Source of the DNA: Aurantimonas marina
Lineage (GTDB): Bacteria > Pseudomonadota > Alphaproteobacteria > Rhizobiales > Rhizobiaceae
Direction: 5' to 3'
NCBI RefSeq assembly: GCF_017183135.1
Contig: NZ_JADDXW010000010.1
Location: forward strand, 62,001 to 126,000
DNA length: 64,000 nucleotides
The notes under the pieces were generated by a model. That model had not been told where the DNA came from. It searched no databases and saw only the letters and a program-made list of their open reading frames with translations. The stretch's first letter is position 1; every line of letters begins with the position of its first letter. The position numbers and the translations under genes are program-made. Shown here in pieces: positions 35,526 through 45,264 of this stretch.

Positions 35526-35873
35526 TTACTGCTGCGACTTCATCTGCTTCTGCACTACCTGGGTCAGCGCCTGTGACGAGGAAGAAGCGTCGCAGGTAGC
35601 GCCTTCGTCGGTCTTCTTGTCCGACGCCAGGACGTTGGCCGTCACGTCACAGACATTTGCCGCGACGCCTACGGGCACTTCGACGGTCACCGGAATCTGC
35701 GAGACATCGACGTTCAAGTCCTGGGCGATCTGGCTGACGACCACGTCCCCCAGCGTGACATTGACGAGTCCCTCCGACTGACTGTTGTTGCCGCCGCCGC
35801 TATTGCTCTGGGCGAAGGCGGAGCCACCCATGGCGAGCGCGAAGGTGGCGGCGAGTGCTGTGGTCTTGAACAT
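35526..35873 (-). CDS. Small secreted protein, unknown function
   Basis: A 115-residue protein with a clear signal peptide (1-21, MFKTTALAAT start, GGSAFAQ cleavage). The mature part opens with a Ser/Asn/Gly-rich linker. Then come hydrophobic, Val-rich segments (VNVTLGDVVVSQIAQDLNVDVSQIPVTVEVPVGVAANV, shown here only to describe composition in part: VTVEVPVGVAANV) and two cysteines, about residues 76 and 95, that could pair. AAGGAA eight bases upstream supports the ATG at 35873. Own terminator downstream. I do not recognise the family. Beta-rich secreted or surface-associated protein is the best description. Confidence 0.75.
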   Translation of the reverse strand: MFKTTALAATFALAMGGSAFAQSNSGGGNNSQSEGLVNVTLGDVVVSQIAQDLNVDVSQIPVTVEVPVGVAANVCDVTANVLASDKKTDEGATCDASSSSQALTQVVQKQMKSQQ

Positions 35874-35960
35874 GGAAAGTTCCTTTTTCTCGAATCGAGT
35901 TGTCCCTGTCGCCACCTCTAACCCGCTGATAACGAGAGTGTTCCGGCGTCGGAGCATAAA

Positions 35961-35980
35961 TATCACGGCGCCGTGATATG
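35961..35980. promoter_or_regulatory. Perfect 20-bp palindrome upstream of the small secreted protein gene
   Basis: ATATCACGGCGCCGTGATAT is a perfect 20-base palindrome about 90 bases upstream of the start at 35873. Its length and position fit an operator or activator site for a dimeric regulator. No known consensus is claimed. Confidence 0.55.
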
Positions 35981-36158
35981 GCCCCCTTACGGACACCGAC
36001 GCGGCGTATTTCCTTCACACATGCGGCCTCCGATCCTACTTGCGGACGGTCGACGCCGGAGCGTCCGAGATGGCCTTACCGGGACCAGGGTCGGCGATGC
36101 ATCAACGGACCTCTCTCTGCCTCCAGCCGGAATGAAGCTCCAGCTGACGCGCATGAGA

Positions 36159-36190
36159 AAGCCGCCGGAGGCACGTCCCTCGAGCGGCTT
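36159..36190 (-). terminator. Likely phaZ terminator
   Basis: The arms AAGCCGC (36159-36165) and GCGGCTT (36184-36190), plus inner GAGG/CCTC pairs separated by a 2x2 mismatch, form a hairpin. On the minus strand it is followed by TCTCAT after a TT, a weak U-tract. It is 45 bases past the phaZ stop. Confidence 0.5.
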
Positions 36191-36234
36191 CGCTGGATGG
36201 AATTTAACGGGAGCGGCACGCGCTCCGCCCAGAA

Positions 36235-38178
36235 CTACCGGCGGGTTCGCGGCTTGGCGGCGGCACTGGCGGCCCGGCGAGCACGGCGATTGAGACGCGC
36301 CGTCGTCGTCGGAGCGTCCGAATTGGCCGCCGGCTGCACCGGCTCGCTCTTTCGCGATGTGGAAACGCGTTGAGCCGCGGTCTTGGTCGCGGCCGGCTTC
36401 ACCGCCGCAGCGGACTTGCCCGACTCGCCTCCACTCTTCTTCGCCGCCTCCTGCTGGAGCTTCGGCTCGGCGTTGGAAGCGGCCTTTTTCGGCTCGGCAT
36501 CCGCGGACTTGGCCGACGGCGCCGCGACGGCGCGCTTGGCCGGCGCCGATTCCGCGAACAGGTTCGGCGCCGCATCGTTCGCCGCACGTCTGGCCTTGGC
36601 TTTACGCGCTTTCGGCTTGTCGCTTTTCGGTTGAGCGACCCGGGTCGGCTCGGCGACGGGCTTGGCTTTGCCACGTTTCGCCGGAGCGGCCTTGGCTTTC
36701 AATGCCGTGCTCTTCGCGCCGTTGGCGGAAGCAGCCCCGCTTTTGGCCTTCGGGGTCTTTGCGGTGCTGACCTTGGCTTTCGTCGCGGGCTCCGTCGCCG
36801 CAAGCGCTGCATCGGCGGCGGCCAGCTTGGCGACCTCGGCCTCTCCGACGATAGCCTTGCCGAGCTTTTCGGCCTTTGCCTCCCGCTCGGCGACGGCGCC
36901 CTCGCGCCGCGGCGCCACATCCTTGTGCGGCTGGGTCGCGTTGGCGTGGGTGGTCCCGTGTGTCAGGGCGAAGTCGACGATGCGCGGGCAAATCTCGGCG
37001 CGGAAGCGTGAGCCGTTGAAGACGCCGTAATGACCGACCTTCGGCTGCACGTAGTGGACGCGCATGTCGGCCGGGATGTTCGAGCAGAGCCGCTGCGCCG
37101 CCTCGGTCTGGCCGACGCCGGAGATGTCGTCGTTCTCGCCCTCCACGGTCAAGAGCGCCGTGCGCCTGATCTTGGTCAGGTCGATCCGCTTGCCGCGATG
37201 CATCATCTCGCCTTTCGGCAGCGAGTGCTTGATGAACACCTCCTCGACGGTCTGGAGATAGAACTCGGCGGTCAGATCCATCACCGCGTTGTATTCGTCG
37301 TAGAACTCGCGGTGCTTGTCGGCCGAGTCGCCGTCATCCTTCACCATATGCCAGAAGAATTCCTTGTGCGCCGTCATGTGCCGATCGAGGTTCATCGACA
37401 TGAAGCCGGTCAGCTGCAGGAAGCCGGGATAGACCGGCCGCATGAAGCCCGGCTGCGGGAAGGGCACGGTCATGATGACGTTGTCGCGGAACCAGTCGAT
37501 GCCCTTTTCCTCGGCCATCTGGTTGACCGCCGTGGGATTGACCCTTGTGTCGATCGGACCGCCCATCAGCGTCATCGTCGCGGGCGTGCAATCGTCCTCG
37601 TCCGCTTCCATCAGTGCCACCGCCATCATCACCGGGACGGCCGGCTGGCAGACGCCGATGATGTGGGTGTCAGGTCCAAGGAACTGGAGCATCTCGATGA
37701 GATAGTCGACATAGTCGTCGAGGTCGAAGCGACCGTCGGTCACCGGCACCTTGCGGGCGTCGGTCCAGTCGGTGATGTAGACCTCGCCATAGGGAAGCAG
37801 CGCTTCCACCGTGCCGCGCAGCAGCGTGGCGTAATGGCCGGACATCGGCGCGACCAGAAGAAACCGCGGGTCCGGTCCGTGCCGCTTGGGCAGTTCCCGG
37901 TCGAAATGCAGCATTCGGCCGAAGGGCTTCTCCCAGACCACCCGGTCCTGGACGGGAACCCGCTGGCCGGCGACGAAGGTCTCCTCGATACCGAATTCCG
38001 GTTTGCCGTAGACCCGCGTGGTCCGCTCGAACAGCTCGGCCGCCGCCGCGATGGAGCGCCCGGCCGTGGTCTGCGACAGCGGATTGAGCGGGTTCTGGTA
38101 GAACAGCCGGGTGACGTCGGCCATGGCCCGAAGCGGAGTGAGCGCCGCGTGATTCCATTCGTAAAAGTGGTACAACAT
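36235..38178 (-). CDS. phaZ: Intracellular polyhydroxyalkanoate depolymerase with long basic C-terminal tail
   Basis: 647 residues. Residues 1-415 are a PhaZ-type intracellular PHB depolymerase: N-terminal MLYHFYEWNHAALTPLRA, the nucleophile motif IIGVCQPA with catalytic Cys-177, Asp-350/351 in EGENDDISG and His-383 in KVGHYGVF. It releases hydroxybutyrate from storage granules. Residues about 416-647 are not part of the usual enzyme (about 400-430 residues). They are a Lys/Ala/Pro-rich low-complexity tail with repeated KAK, AAKP and KPKARKAKARR motifs, like histone H1 or phasin tails, likely disordered and nucleic-acid or granule binding. The start at 38178 has CGGGAG upstream. The frame stays open without disruption, so the tail is genuine coding sequence. 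Confidence 0.9.
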   Translation of the reverse strand: MLYHFYEWNHAALTPLRAMADVTRLFYQNPLNPLSQTTAGRSIAAAAELFERTTRVYGKPEFGIEETFVAGQRVPVQDRVVWEKPFGRMLHFDRELPKRHGPDPRFLLVAPMSGHYATLLRGTVEALLPYGEVYITDWTDARKVPVTDGRFDLDDYVDYLIEMLQFLGPDTHIIGVCQPAVPVMMAVALMEADEDDCTPATMTLMGGPIDTRVNPTAVNQMAEEKGIDWFRDNVIMTVPFPQPGFMRPVYPGFLQLTGFMSMNLDRHMTAHKEFFWHMVKDDGDSADKHREFYDEYNAVMDLTAEFYLQTVEEVFIKHSLPKGEMMHRGKRIDLTKIRRTALLTVEGENDDISGVGQTEAAQRLCSNIPADMRVHYVQPKVGHYGVFNGSRFRAEICPRIVDFALTHGTTHANATQPHKDVAPRREGAVAEREAKAEKLGKAIVGEAEVAKLAAADAALAATEPATKAKVSTAKTPKAKSGAASANGAKSTALKAKAAPAKRGKAKPVAEPTRVAQPKSDKPKARKAKARRAANDAAPNLFAESAPAKRAVAAPSAKSADAEPKKAASNAEPKLQQEAAKKSGGESGKSAAAVKPAATKTAAQRVSTSRKSEPVQPAANSDAPTTTARLNRRARRAASAAAKPRTRR

Positions 38179-38271
38179 CAACTCCCGCCATGCCTTCCGA
38201 TTGAATCTAGCAGAATTTGCTGCAACGCACAAATTTAGGGACGTTGCGAGGATTTTTCCAGCTGATTCGCT

Positions 38272-38793
38272 TCATGAGAGCCATTTGACCCATATCATCG
38301 GGGTGTCGAGATCACCGACCTCGCTCGCTCCGGTCGCCTTCCGATGCGGCAGTCTATCCTCAAGTTCCTTACGCGAGACCGTCACGAATCCGTCACGTTC
38401 ATTGGACGCCGCATTGCGGGGGTTGTCGACAGTAGCAGGTATGCCAACCGTCAAAAGGCCGAACCAGCGTGCCCTTTGGGTCACAGCCGCGATCAGCGCC
38501 TCGCCGACAGGGGCGGCCGGCGGCGTTGCAATACAGTGCTCCACAAGCAGGCAGACGTCGCCGTGCTCCCGCGCGGCGGCAAAACCGACCGGTCGGCCGT
38601 CGCGCTTGGACGCGAGGACGAAAATCTCATGCGACAATAAGAAGCGGATGAATTCCGGCAACGCCGGCGCCGCCGGCCGTGCCTTGCGCCGGATCGCCAG
38701 CAAGGCCTCGGCCTCGCCGGGCTCCATCATCCGAATGCGGTAGCCTTTCGGCGCCAGACTCTTGAAAGCCTTACGGCCAGGCTTCTTCGCCAT
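38272..38793 (-). CDS. GNAT-like acetyltransferase domain protein
   Basis: About 173 residues. After a basic N-terminus, RIRMMEPGEAEALLAIRRKA starts a GNAT-like fold. FVLASKRDGRPVGFAAA is the beta2-beta4 region. VGEALIAAVTQRARWFGLLTVGIPATVDNPRNAASNERDGF matches the C-terminal N-x-x-A-x-x-x-Y/E-x-x-GF pattern in layout (key residues Asn, Ala, Gly-Phe). The CoA-binding Q/RxxGxG/A loop is weak (PAAPVG), so acetyltransferase activity is uncertain. The start at 38793 is chosen over 38835 on protein grounds; there is no strong ribosome binding site. It precedes phaZ by 93 bases on the same strand. Confidence 0.65.
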   Translation of the reverse strand: MAKKPGRKAFKSLAPKGYRIRMMEPGEAEALLAIRRKARPAAPALPEFIRFLLSHEIFVLASKRDGRPVGFAAAREHGDVCLLVEHCIATPPAAPVGEALIAAVTQRARWFGLLTVGIPATVDNPRNAASNERDGFVTVSRKELEDRLPHRKATGASEVGDLDTPMIWVKWLS

Positions 38794-38908
38794 CGCGACA
38801 CCATGCGGTGGGCGGCGGCTTGGCAAACCACCCACCTGTTCTCATGCCCAAGGGCGCTTCGCGCATCGCATCGCCTGCGGATCGGCGCCCTTGTATCAAT
38901 GCGATCCG

Positions 38909-39202
38909 CTACCCCTCATAGCCCCCGACGATGATCATGTCGGCATCGGCATAGCGCTGCCGGATCTCCTTGGCCTTCTGGTATTGGTCGCTGTGGTAGC
39001 AGGCCTTGGCGGTCTCGACGCTGTCGAACTCGATGACGACGTTGCGGCCGCGCGCGGTTCCTTCCAGCGCCTCGAACTCGCCGCCACGGGCGAGAAACTT
39101 TGCGCCATATTCGCGGAATGCCGGCGCGGCGGTCTCGACATAGCCCTTGTATCCCTCGGGGTCGCGCACGTCGACGCGTGCGATCCAGTAACCTTTAGCC
39201 AT
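38909..39202 (-). CDS. DUF1330-family protein
   Basis: A 97-residue protein with the DUF1330 pattern: AKGYWIARVDVRDPEGYKGY at the N-terminus, FLARGGEFEALEG, NVVIEFDSVETAKACYHSDQYQ, and a C-terminal GG. These are ferredoxin-like alpha/beta dimers related to dimeric alpha-beta barrel proteins. The function is not established. Downstream of pyrF by about 60 bases, same strand, possibly co-transcribed. Confidence 0.82.
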   Translation of the reverse strand: MAKGYWIARVDVRDPEGYKGYVETAAPAFREYGAKFLARGGEFEALEGTARGRNVVIEFDSVETAKACYHSDQYQKAKEIRQRYADADMIIVGGYEG

Positions 39203-39262
39203 GCGTCCTTGCTCCCATTCAGCGCCTGGCCCCTCCGGTCGGCGCTTTGCTGCAATGCGTCC

Positions 39263-39988
39263 CTACGCTGTGGAGGCGAGCGCCGCCGCCATCTCGTCGA
39301 GGATTCCCGTCGCGGCCTGGCGCGGGTTCCCGGCCGCGACGATCGGCCGGGCGACGACGAGATGCGATGCCCCTGATCCAAGCGCGTCGGCCGGTGTCGA
39401 CACCCGTTTCTGATCGCCGGCGGGCGCCCCGGCCGGCCGGATGCCAGGCGTGACGATCGCCATCTCAGACCCGATCAGCGCGCGCATCGGCGCCGCCTCG
39501 TGCGCTGCCGAGACAATCCCGCTCATGCCGATGTCGCGTGCCTGCTCCGCCCGCATCCGCACCAGATCCGAAACACCATGGGCATAGCCGGCCGCCTTCA
39601 GATCGCCGTCGTCGAGCGAGGTCAGCACCGTGACGCCGAGCAGCGACAGCTCCGAACCTTTGGCGGCGTCGACGGCGGCCCGCATGGCGTGCGGATAGGC
39701 GTGGATGGTCAGCATCGACGCGCCGAGCGCAAGCGCGCTGTCGACGCCCTTGGCGACCGTGTTGGGAATGTCGAGGAGCTTCAGGTCGAGGAACACCCGC
39801 TTGCCGGCATTCGCAAGCTCCGTGACCAGCGGCAGCCCGCCCGCATAGGCGAGTTGATAGCCGATCTTGTACCAGGACACGGCATCGCCGAGCGTCTCGA
39901 CGATCGTCTCTGCCTCGGCGCGGGTCGACACGTCGAGCCCGACGATCAGCCTGTCGCGCGCGGCGTTGCCGGCGTTCGCGTCGCTCAA
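39263..39988 (-). CDS. pyrF: Orotidine-5'-phosphate decarboxylase
   Basis: A 241-residue TIM-barrel enzyme that makes UMP from OMP. The catalytic lysine motif is [11 protein letters not shown], with upstream LIVGLDVS and C-terminal [17 protein letters not shown], the phosphate loop. A TTG at 39988 is chosen as start: it overlaps the polA stop (TTGA) and has GGAGGA at the ideal distance. An ATG at 40003 is possible but would overlap polA more and lacks a site. Translational coupling to polA is thus indicated. Confidence 0.94.
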   Translation of the reverse strand: MSDANAGNAARDRLIVGLDVSTRAEAETIVETLGDAVSWYKIGYQLAYAGGLPLVTELANAGKRVFLDLKLLDIPNTVAKGVDSALALGASMLTIHAYPHAMRAAVDAAKGSELSLLGVTVLTSLDDGDLKAAGYAHGVSDLVRMRAEQARDIGMSGIVSAAHEAAPMRALIGSEMAIVTPGIRPAGAPAGDQKRVSTPADALGSGASHLVVARPIVAAGNPRQAATGILDEMAAALASTA

Positions 39989-42909
39989 TGGGCTTCCTCC
40001 CAATTGTCGGCGGCCTTGGCCTCGACCTCGATCGGCACGGTGAGTTCGACGCGCGGCAGCGCCGCCCCTTCCATCACCTGCTTGATCACCGGCAGGCTTG
40101 CCTCGACCTCCTCCTCGTCAACCTCGAAGATCAGTTCGTCATGCACCTGCAACAGCATCTGCGCCGACAGGCCGGCGGCGGCGAGCGCCGGCTCCATGCG
40201 GATCATGGCGCGGCGGATGATGTCGGCGGCGGTGCCCTGGATCGGCGCGTTGATCGCGGCGCGCTCGCTGAAGGCGCGTACCGACGGATTCGGCCCCCTG
40301 ATGTCGGGATAATGCGCCCGCCGGCCGAACAGCGTCTCGACGTAGCCATGTTCTTTCGCAAAGGATTTCGTCGCATCCATGTAGTCACGAATGCCCGGAA
40401 AGCGCTCGAAATAGCGCTTGATGTAGAGCCCGGCCTCCTCGCGCGGGATCGACAGCTGGTTGGCGAGGCCGAAGGCCGAGATGCCGTAGATGATGCCGAA
40501 ATTGATCGCCTTGGCCCGGCGTCGCACGTCGGCGGGCATGCCCTCCACCGGCACGCCGAACATTTCCGATGCCGTCATCGCGTGGATGTCGTGCCCCTCG
40601 CGAAACGCCTCCTTGAGCTGCGGAATGTCGGCGATATGGGCGAGGATACGCAGTTCGATCTGGCTGTAATCGGCCGAAACCAGCTTCTTGCCCTTGGGCG
40701 CGACGAAGGCGGTGCGGATCGCCCGGCCCTCCTCGGTTCGCACCGGGATGTTCTGCAAATTCGGCTCGGAGGAGGAGAGCCGCCCCGTCGTCGTCGAGGC
40801 CATGGCGTAGGAGGTGTGGATCCGGCCTTCAGCGTCCATGTGAGCGGGAAGCGTGTCGGTATAGGTGCCCTTCAGCTTGCTGAGCTGGCGCCAGTCGACG
40901 ATGCGGCGGGGCAGCTCATGTCCCTCGGCCGCCAGATCCTCCAGCACCCGCGCGTCGGTCGACCACTGACCGCTCTTGGTCTTCTTGCCACCCGGCAGGC
41001 TCAGTTTGCCGAACAGTATTTCACCGAGCTGCTTGGGCGAACCCGGATTGAACGCCTCGCCGGCGATCTCGGCGATCTCGGCTTCTAGCCCCGCCTGCTT
41101 CTGGGCGAAACGGCCCGATAGACGCGACAGGATCTGCCGGTCGGTCTTGATGCCACGCTGTTCCATGCGCGCCAGCACCGGCACTAGCGGCCGTTCCAGC
41201 CGCGCATAGACCGAGGCGAGCCCCTCGGCGACGAGGCGCGGCTTCAAAACCTGCCACAGGCGCAGCGTCACGTCGGCGTCCTCGGCCGCGTATTCGGTGA
41301 CCTTGTCGATCGGGCAGGCGGCGATCGCCTTCACGCCTTTGCCGGAACCACAGAGTTCCTTGTAGGAGACCGGCTTGTGGCCAAGGAAGCGCTCCGACAA
41401 TTCGTCCATGCCGTGCCCGTCGAGCGAGGCCGAGGCATCGAGGGCATAGGAGATCAGCATGGTGTCGTCGAAGGATTGAACGGTGATTCCGTGCTGGAGC
41501 AGGACGAGGTAATCATATTTGAAGTTCTGGCCGATCTTCAGGATCGACGCGTCCTCGAGCACCGGTTTGAGGATCGCCAGCGCCTCATCCAGGGAGAGCT
41601 GCGGACCGATCTCGTCCTCCTCCGACTTGTCCGACAGAAGATCCGCCGCGCCGGCGGGCGAGACATGGCCGAGCGGCAGATAGGCGGCGCGGCCCGGACG
41701 GGTGGCGAAGGAGACGCCGACGAGGTCGCAATTCATCGCCGACAGCGAACTGGTCTCGGTATCGAAGGCGAGAATGCCGGCCTCGCGCGCTTCCGCCATC
41801 CAGGCTTGCAGCGTCGCGGCATCGCGGATCGTGACATAGGCCGAGCGGTCGAACACGGCCGTTGCCGCCGCCTTGCGACTCTCGACAAGCCCGGCCGGCG
41901 TGAAGGGCAGCAGCGTCTCGCCGTGGCCATGCGGCTCGGCGGGCGCGGCGGGGTCGAGGTCAGGCCCGCGGGCGGGGCCTTCGACGGTGATGTCGGCGGT
42001 TTCCACCTCGGCGGCGTTGGTGTCGAGCCGGGCGGCGACGCGCCGGGTCAACGTGGTGAACTCCATCGCCTTGAGGAATGAAATCAGCTTCTCGCCGTCC
42101 GGCTCGTGGATGAACAGATCGTCGAGCGGGGTGTCGAGCGGCGTCGCGCAGTCGAGCGTCACCAACTGCCGCGACAGCCGCGCCTGCTCGGCGAAGGCGA
42201 TCAGGTTCTCGCGCCGCTTGGTCTGCTTGATTTCCGGCGCGCGGGCGAGCAACGTTTCGAGGTCGCCATATTCATCGAGCAATTGCGCCGCCGTCTTCGG
42301 GCCGATGCCCGGCACGCCCGGCACGTTGTCGGAGGTATCGCCGACCAAAGCCTGCAGCTCGATCATCTTGTCGGGATAGACGCCGAACTTCTCCTTCACC
42401 TCCTCCGGCCCGAGCCGCTTGTCCTTCATCTGGTCGTAGAGGATGACGCACGGCCCGACGAGCTGCATCAGGTCCTTGTCGGACGACACGATGGTGACGT
42501 CACCGCCCGCTTCCAGCGCGTGGCGGGTATAGGTCGCGATCAGGTCGTCGGCCTCAAAACCCTGCTTTTCGATGCAGGGCAGGTCGAAGGCCCGCACCGC
42601 CTCCCGGATCAGCGAGAACTGCGGCACAAGGTCTTCCGGCGGCGCCTCGCGATTGGCCTTGTACTGGTCGTAGAGTTCGTTGCGGAAGGTGGTGGAGGAA
42701 TGGTCGAAGATCACTGCGAAATGCGTCGGCGCGACGCCCACGGACGTGTCGCGCGATTCCTCCACCAGCTTCCACAGCATGTTGCAGAAGCCGGAGACCG
42801 CGCCGACCGGCAGGCCGTCGGATTTGCGGGTCAGCGGCGGCAGCGCGTGATAGGCCCGGAAGATGTAGGCCGAGCCGTCGACGAGGAAGAGATGATCGCC
42901 TTTTTGCAT
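39985..42909 (-). CDS. polA: DNA polymerase I
   Basis: A 974-residue Pol I with all three domains. The 5'-3' exonuclease comprises residues 1-290 ([48 protein letters not shown]). The proofreading domain lies at about 365-570 with an intact DTETSSL motif and KYDYLVL. The polymerase domain has [34 protein letters not shown] and [10 protein letters not shown]. It removes RNA primers and fills gaps. The start at 42909 ([12 protein letters not shown]) matches the family N-terminus; 42945 would add 12 residues. Its stop overlaps the start of pyrF. Confidence 0.97.
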   Translation of the reverse strand: MQKGDHLFLVDGSAYIFRAYHALPPLTRKSDGLPVGAVSGFCNMLWKLVEESRDTSVGVAPTHFAVIFDHSSTTFRNELYDQYKANREAPPEDLVPQFSLIREAVRAFDLPCIEKQGFEADDLIATYTRHALEAGGDVTIVSSDKDLMQLVGPCVILYDQMKDKRLGPEEVKEKFGVYPDKMIELQALVGDTSDNVPGVPGIGPKTAAQLLDEYGDLETLLARAPEIKQTKRRENLIAFAEQARLSRQLVTLDCATPLDTPLDDLFIHEPDGEKLISFLKAMEFTTLTRRVAARLDTNAAEVETADITVEGPARGPDLDPAAPAEPHGHGETLLPFTPAGLVESRKAAATAVFDRSAYVTIRDAATLQAWMAEAREAGILAFDTETSSLSAMNCDLVGVSFATRPGRAAYLPLGHVSPAGAADLLSDKSEEDEIGPQLSLDEALAILKPVLEDASILKIGQNFKYDYLVLLQHGITVQSFDDTMLISYALDASASLDGHGMDELSERFLGHKPVSYKELCGSGKGVKAIAACPIDKVTEYAAEDADVTLRLWQVLKPRLVAEGLASVYARLERPLVPVLARMEQRGIKTDRQILSRLSGRFAQKQAGLEAEIAEIAGEAFNPGSPKQLGEILFGKLSLPGGKKTKSGQWSTDARVLEDLAAEGHELPRRIVDWRQLSKLKGTYTDTLPAHMDAEGRIHTSYAMASTTTGRLSSSEPNLQNIPVRTEEGRAIRTAFVAPKGKKLVSADYSQIELRILAHIADIPQLKEAFREGHDIHAMTASEMFGVPVEGMPADVRRRAKAINFGIIYGISAFGLANQLSIPREEAGLYIKRYFERFPGIRDYMDATKSFAKEHGYVETLFGRRAHYPDIRGPNPSVRAFSERAAINAPIQGTAADIIRRAMIRMEPALAAAGLSAQMLLQVHDELIFEVDEEEVEASLPVIKQVMEGAALPRVELTVPIEVEAKAADNWEEAH

Positions 42910-43384
42910 GCGCCGGAGATAGCTTGGCGCCCGCCCCAAGTCCATCGCTCAGGCGCCGGGGCGTGCGTTGGGAGCGTTGGCCGGACGGACGACCAAGATC
43001 GCGCGGCGGGAGGATTGCTGGCCGCAAGAAATCTGCCGCTTGCATTGTGCGACCGCGCCCTGTTCATTACCGCGAATTAAGCTTTCCATCACGGGTATGT
43101 GACGCGCGCGCGGATGCGCTCCCTTGATTTATTTCCACCCGAGTCGCATTTTAGCTTAGGCGATGCCTCAAGGCGTCGCGTTCGGCCGAAGCACGTCCCC
43201 CGCTTAAGCCGAATTGAGAGCGATGCGGCCCTCTTCCCCCTCTCCAGGGCCCTCGTTCGATAGAAGCGAGAGAGTCGTTGCGGTGTATCCCCCTCCAGGC
43301 CGCGGCGGCTCTCTTTGCGTTCGGGGTTAACCTTCATTGTGACGCTGCGGTCCGCGTCGCAAATCCGTCGGTGCCGCCATCCCT
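42910..43384. other. Intergenic region upstream of polA
   Basis: 475 bases between xylB (minus) and polA (minus). It must contain the polA promoter (the A/T-richer part around 43068-43160, with GAATTAAGCTTTCC and GATTTATTTCC) and the end of the xylB transcript. A minus-strand open frame at 43089-43337 is Arg-rich with no domain and no ribosome binding site, so it is not called. I looked for a tRNA and found none; the GTTCGA at 43253-43258 does not sit in a cloverleaf. Confidence 0.5.
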
Positions 43385-44842
43385 TTACCCTGCCGTCGCC
43401 GCCTTCACAGCCGGATAGAGCGCGCGATATCGGCGCCAGGCGGCGTCATAGGCGTCGGCCTTGTCGCGCTCCGGCGCGAAACGCCGCGAGATCGGCGGCT
43501 CGCGCATGACCGATGCGGGATCGGCACCGGTCGCCGCGCACAGGCCGAGCCGCGCCGCGCCAAAGGCCGCGCCGAAATCGCCCGCTTCCGGCAGCGCGAT
43601 CTCGCAGCCGAGCACCGTTGCCATCAGTTTCAGCCAATAGGCCGAGCGCGAGCCCGCGCCGACGGCGATCAGCCGTTCCGGCCGGGCTTCCGCGCCGCCG
43701 GCCTCCAGACAATCGCGCATGGAAAAGGCGACGCCTTCTAGCACCGCCCGCGTCATCGCCGCACGGTTGGTACCCGCCTCCAGACCCGCGAAGACGCCTC
43801 TGATCTCGGAATCGTTGTGCGGCGTGCGCTCCCCCGACAGATACGGCAGAAACACCAGCCGCCCCGGATCGGCGAGTTCCTCGCCGAGCGCGCCGGTCAG
43901 CGCCTCCGGCTTTTCCCGCAGGAGTTGTGACAGCCACTCAACCGAGCCCGCCGCCGACAGCGTCACGCCCATCTGGTGCCAGAGGCCGGGGATGGCGTGG
44001 CAAAAGGTGTGCAGCGCCGTCTCCGGCGCCGGTGCGTAGCCTGCAGTCGCGGTGAACAGGACGCCGGAGGTTCCGAGCGACAGAAAGCCGGTGCCGGGTT
44101 CGGCGACGCCGACACCGCAGGCCGACGCCGCGTTATCGCCGCCTCCGCCGGCGACAACCGTTCCCGCCTTCATCCCGAAGGCGGCGGCGAGTTCCGGCCT
44201 GAGACCGCCCGAAACCGCGGTGCCCTCGACAAGGCGCGGCATGTGCGAGAGCGACAGGCCAGTCTTCTCCAGCATGCGGATCGACCAGTCGCGCTTACCG
44301 GTGTCGAGCCACGACGTGCCGGCGGCGTCCGACATCTCCGACACCGCCTCGCCGGTGAGCCAGAGCCGCAGAGTGTCCTTCGGCAGCAGCACTTTTCGAA
44401 CCTTGGCGAAAATCTCCGGCTCGTTACGCGCGACCCAGACCAGTTTCGGTGCGGTGAACCCCGGAAAGACGATATTGCCGGTGATCGCGCGCGATTCTGC
44501 GTCGTCGAGTTCGCGCGCCTCTTCGTGGCTGCGCGTGTCGTTCCACAGGATCGAGGGGCGCAGCACCTGATCGTCCGCCCCCAGCAGCGTCGCCCCGTGC
44601 ATATGGCCCGACAGGCCGATGCCGGCGACGGCGGCAAGCTCCTCCGGGTGCTCGGCCCTCAGCTTCGCCAGGACGTTTTCGCAGGCGGCGATCCAGCTTG
44701 CCGGGTCCTGCTCCGACCAGCCGAAGCGCGGCCGCTCGACGTCGAGCGGCACGGAGACGGACGCGATGGCGCGCTGTTTATCGTCGATCAAAAGCGCCTT
44801 CAGCGAGGATGTACCGAGGTCGAGGCCGAGAAAGGTGGTCAT
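43385..44842 (-). CDS. xylB: Xylulokinase
   Basis: A 485-residue FGGY-family kinase. N-terminal GLDLGTSSLKALL is the phosphate-1 motif, GLSGHMHGATLL is the xylulose-binding segment specific to XylB, and GGGGDNAASACGVG carries the catalytic Asp. C-terminal LIAVGAGSRSAYWLKLMA is the adenosine region. It phosphorylates D-xylulose. Its ATG overlaps the hicB stop by four bases (ATGA), so it is the distal gene of a hicA-hicB-xylB unit. A xylA remnant lies just upstream of hicA, showing the original xylA-xylB order. Confidence 0.94.
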   Translation of the reverse strand: MTTFLGLDLGTSSLKALLIDDKQRAIASVSVPLDVERPRFGWSEQDPASWIAACENVLAKLRAEHPEELAAVAGIGLSGHMHGATLLGADDQVLRPSILWNDTRSHEEARELDDAESRAITGNIVFPGFTAPKLVWVARNEPEIFAKVRKVLLPKDTLRLWLTGEAVSEMSDAAGTSWLDTGKRDWSIRMLEKTGLSLSHMPRLVEGTAVSGGLRPELAAAFGMKAGTVVAGGGGDNAASACGVGVAEPGTGFLSLGTSGVLFTATAGYAPAPETALHTFCHAIPGLWHQMGVTLSAAGSVEWLSQLLREKPEALTGALGEELADPGRLVFLPYLSGERTPHNDSEIRGVFAGLEAGTNRAAMTRAVLEGVAFSMRDCLEAGGAEARPERLIAVGAGSRSAYWLKLMATVLGCEIALPEAGDFGAAFGAARLGLCAATGADPASVMREPPISRRFAPERDKADAYDAAWRRYRALYPAVKAATAG

Positions 44843-45264
44843 CGGTCTGCTACACCCTTGCGGGGCTTGTCGCTTCGACCAAGCGTCCGTCGCGCAGCGG
44901 CGGCGAGAAAACCAGACCGCGTCAGGCCGTGGTCGCGGGCATAGGCATCGATCGCCTCCAGATCCGCCTCCGGCAGCGTGACATTGACGCGTATCGAGCG
45001 CTTGGTCCGCGCCGGCGCTTCGACGAGCACGGCGACGCCATCCCGGAACCGCCGATCCCGCATGATGGTTTCGAGCGAGGAAGGCAGCGGTAATTGCGCC
45101 CCGTCCTCGATCAGCCCCTCGATATGAAGGGCGAGCGCCTCTTCGGCCATGGCGCGCGCCTCGTCCAGATCGCGCCCCGCCGTCACGCAGCCGGGCAGAT
45201 CGGGGAAGGAGACCCCGAAATCGCTCTCCGCCTCCTTGTGAAGGATCGCGATGTATTCGGTCAT
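44839..45264 (-). CDS. hicB: HicB-family antitoxin
   Basis: A 141-residue antitoxin. The N-terminal partially degraded RNase-H-like fold (AILHKEAESDFGVSFPDLPGCVTAG with the SFPDLPGC hallmark) is followed by EALALHIEGLIEDG. The C-terminal ribbon-helix-helix DNA-binding domain is RSIRVNVTLPEADLEAIDAYARDHGLTRSGFL. It should neutralise HicA and repress the pair's promoter. It overlaps hicA and xylB by four bases each. This makes xylB translation dependent on the toxin-antitoxin message, which is unusual. Confidence 0.9.
   Translation of the reverse strand: MTEYIAILHKEAESDFGVSFPDLPGCVTAGRDLDEARAMAEEALALHIEGLIEDGAQLPLPSSLETIMRDRRFRDGVAVLVEAPARTKRSIRVNVTLPEADLEAIDAYARDHGLTRSGFLAAAARRTLGRSDKPRKGVADR

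Larger units (their letters stand above)
35874..36234. other. Intergenic region with promoter of the small secreted protein and phaZ terminator
   Basis: This 361-base gap lies between two minus-strand genes. The part next to 35874 must hold the promoter of the secreted-protein gene; ATAAATATCACGGCGCCGTGATAT (35957-35980 region) contains the palindrome ATATCACGGCGCCGTGATAT, a possible operator. The part next to phaZ holds the hairpin at 36159-36190. Confidence 0.5.

Noticed and set aside
43240-43280. Possible tRNA T-loop (GTTCGA)
   Set aside because: No acceptor, D- or anticodon stem can be drawn around it.
43089-43337. 82-codon minus-strand frame between xylB and polA
   Set aside because: Arg/Lys-rich, no ribosome binding site, no family resemblance; sits in the polA promoter region.
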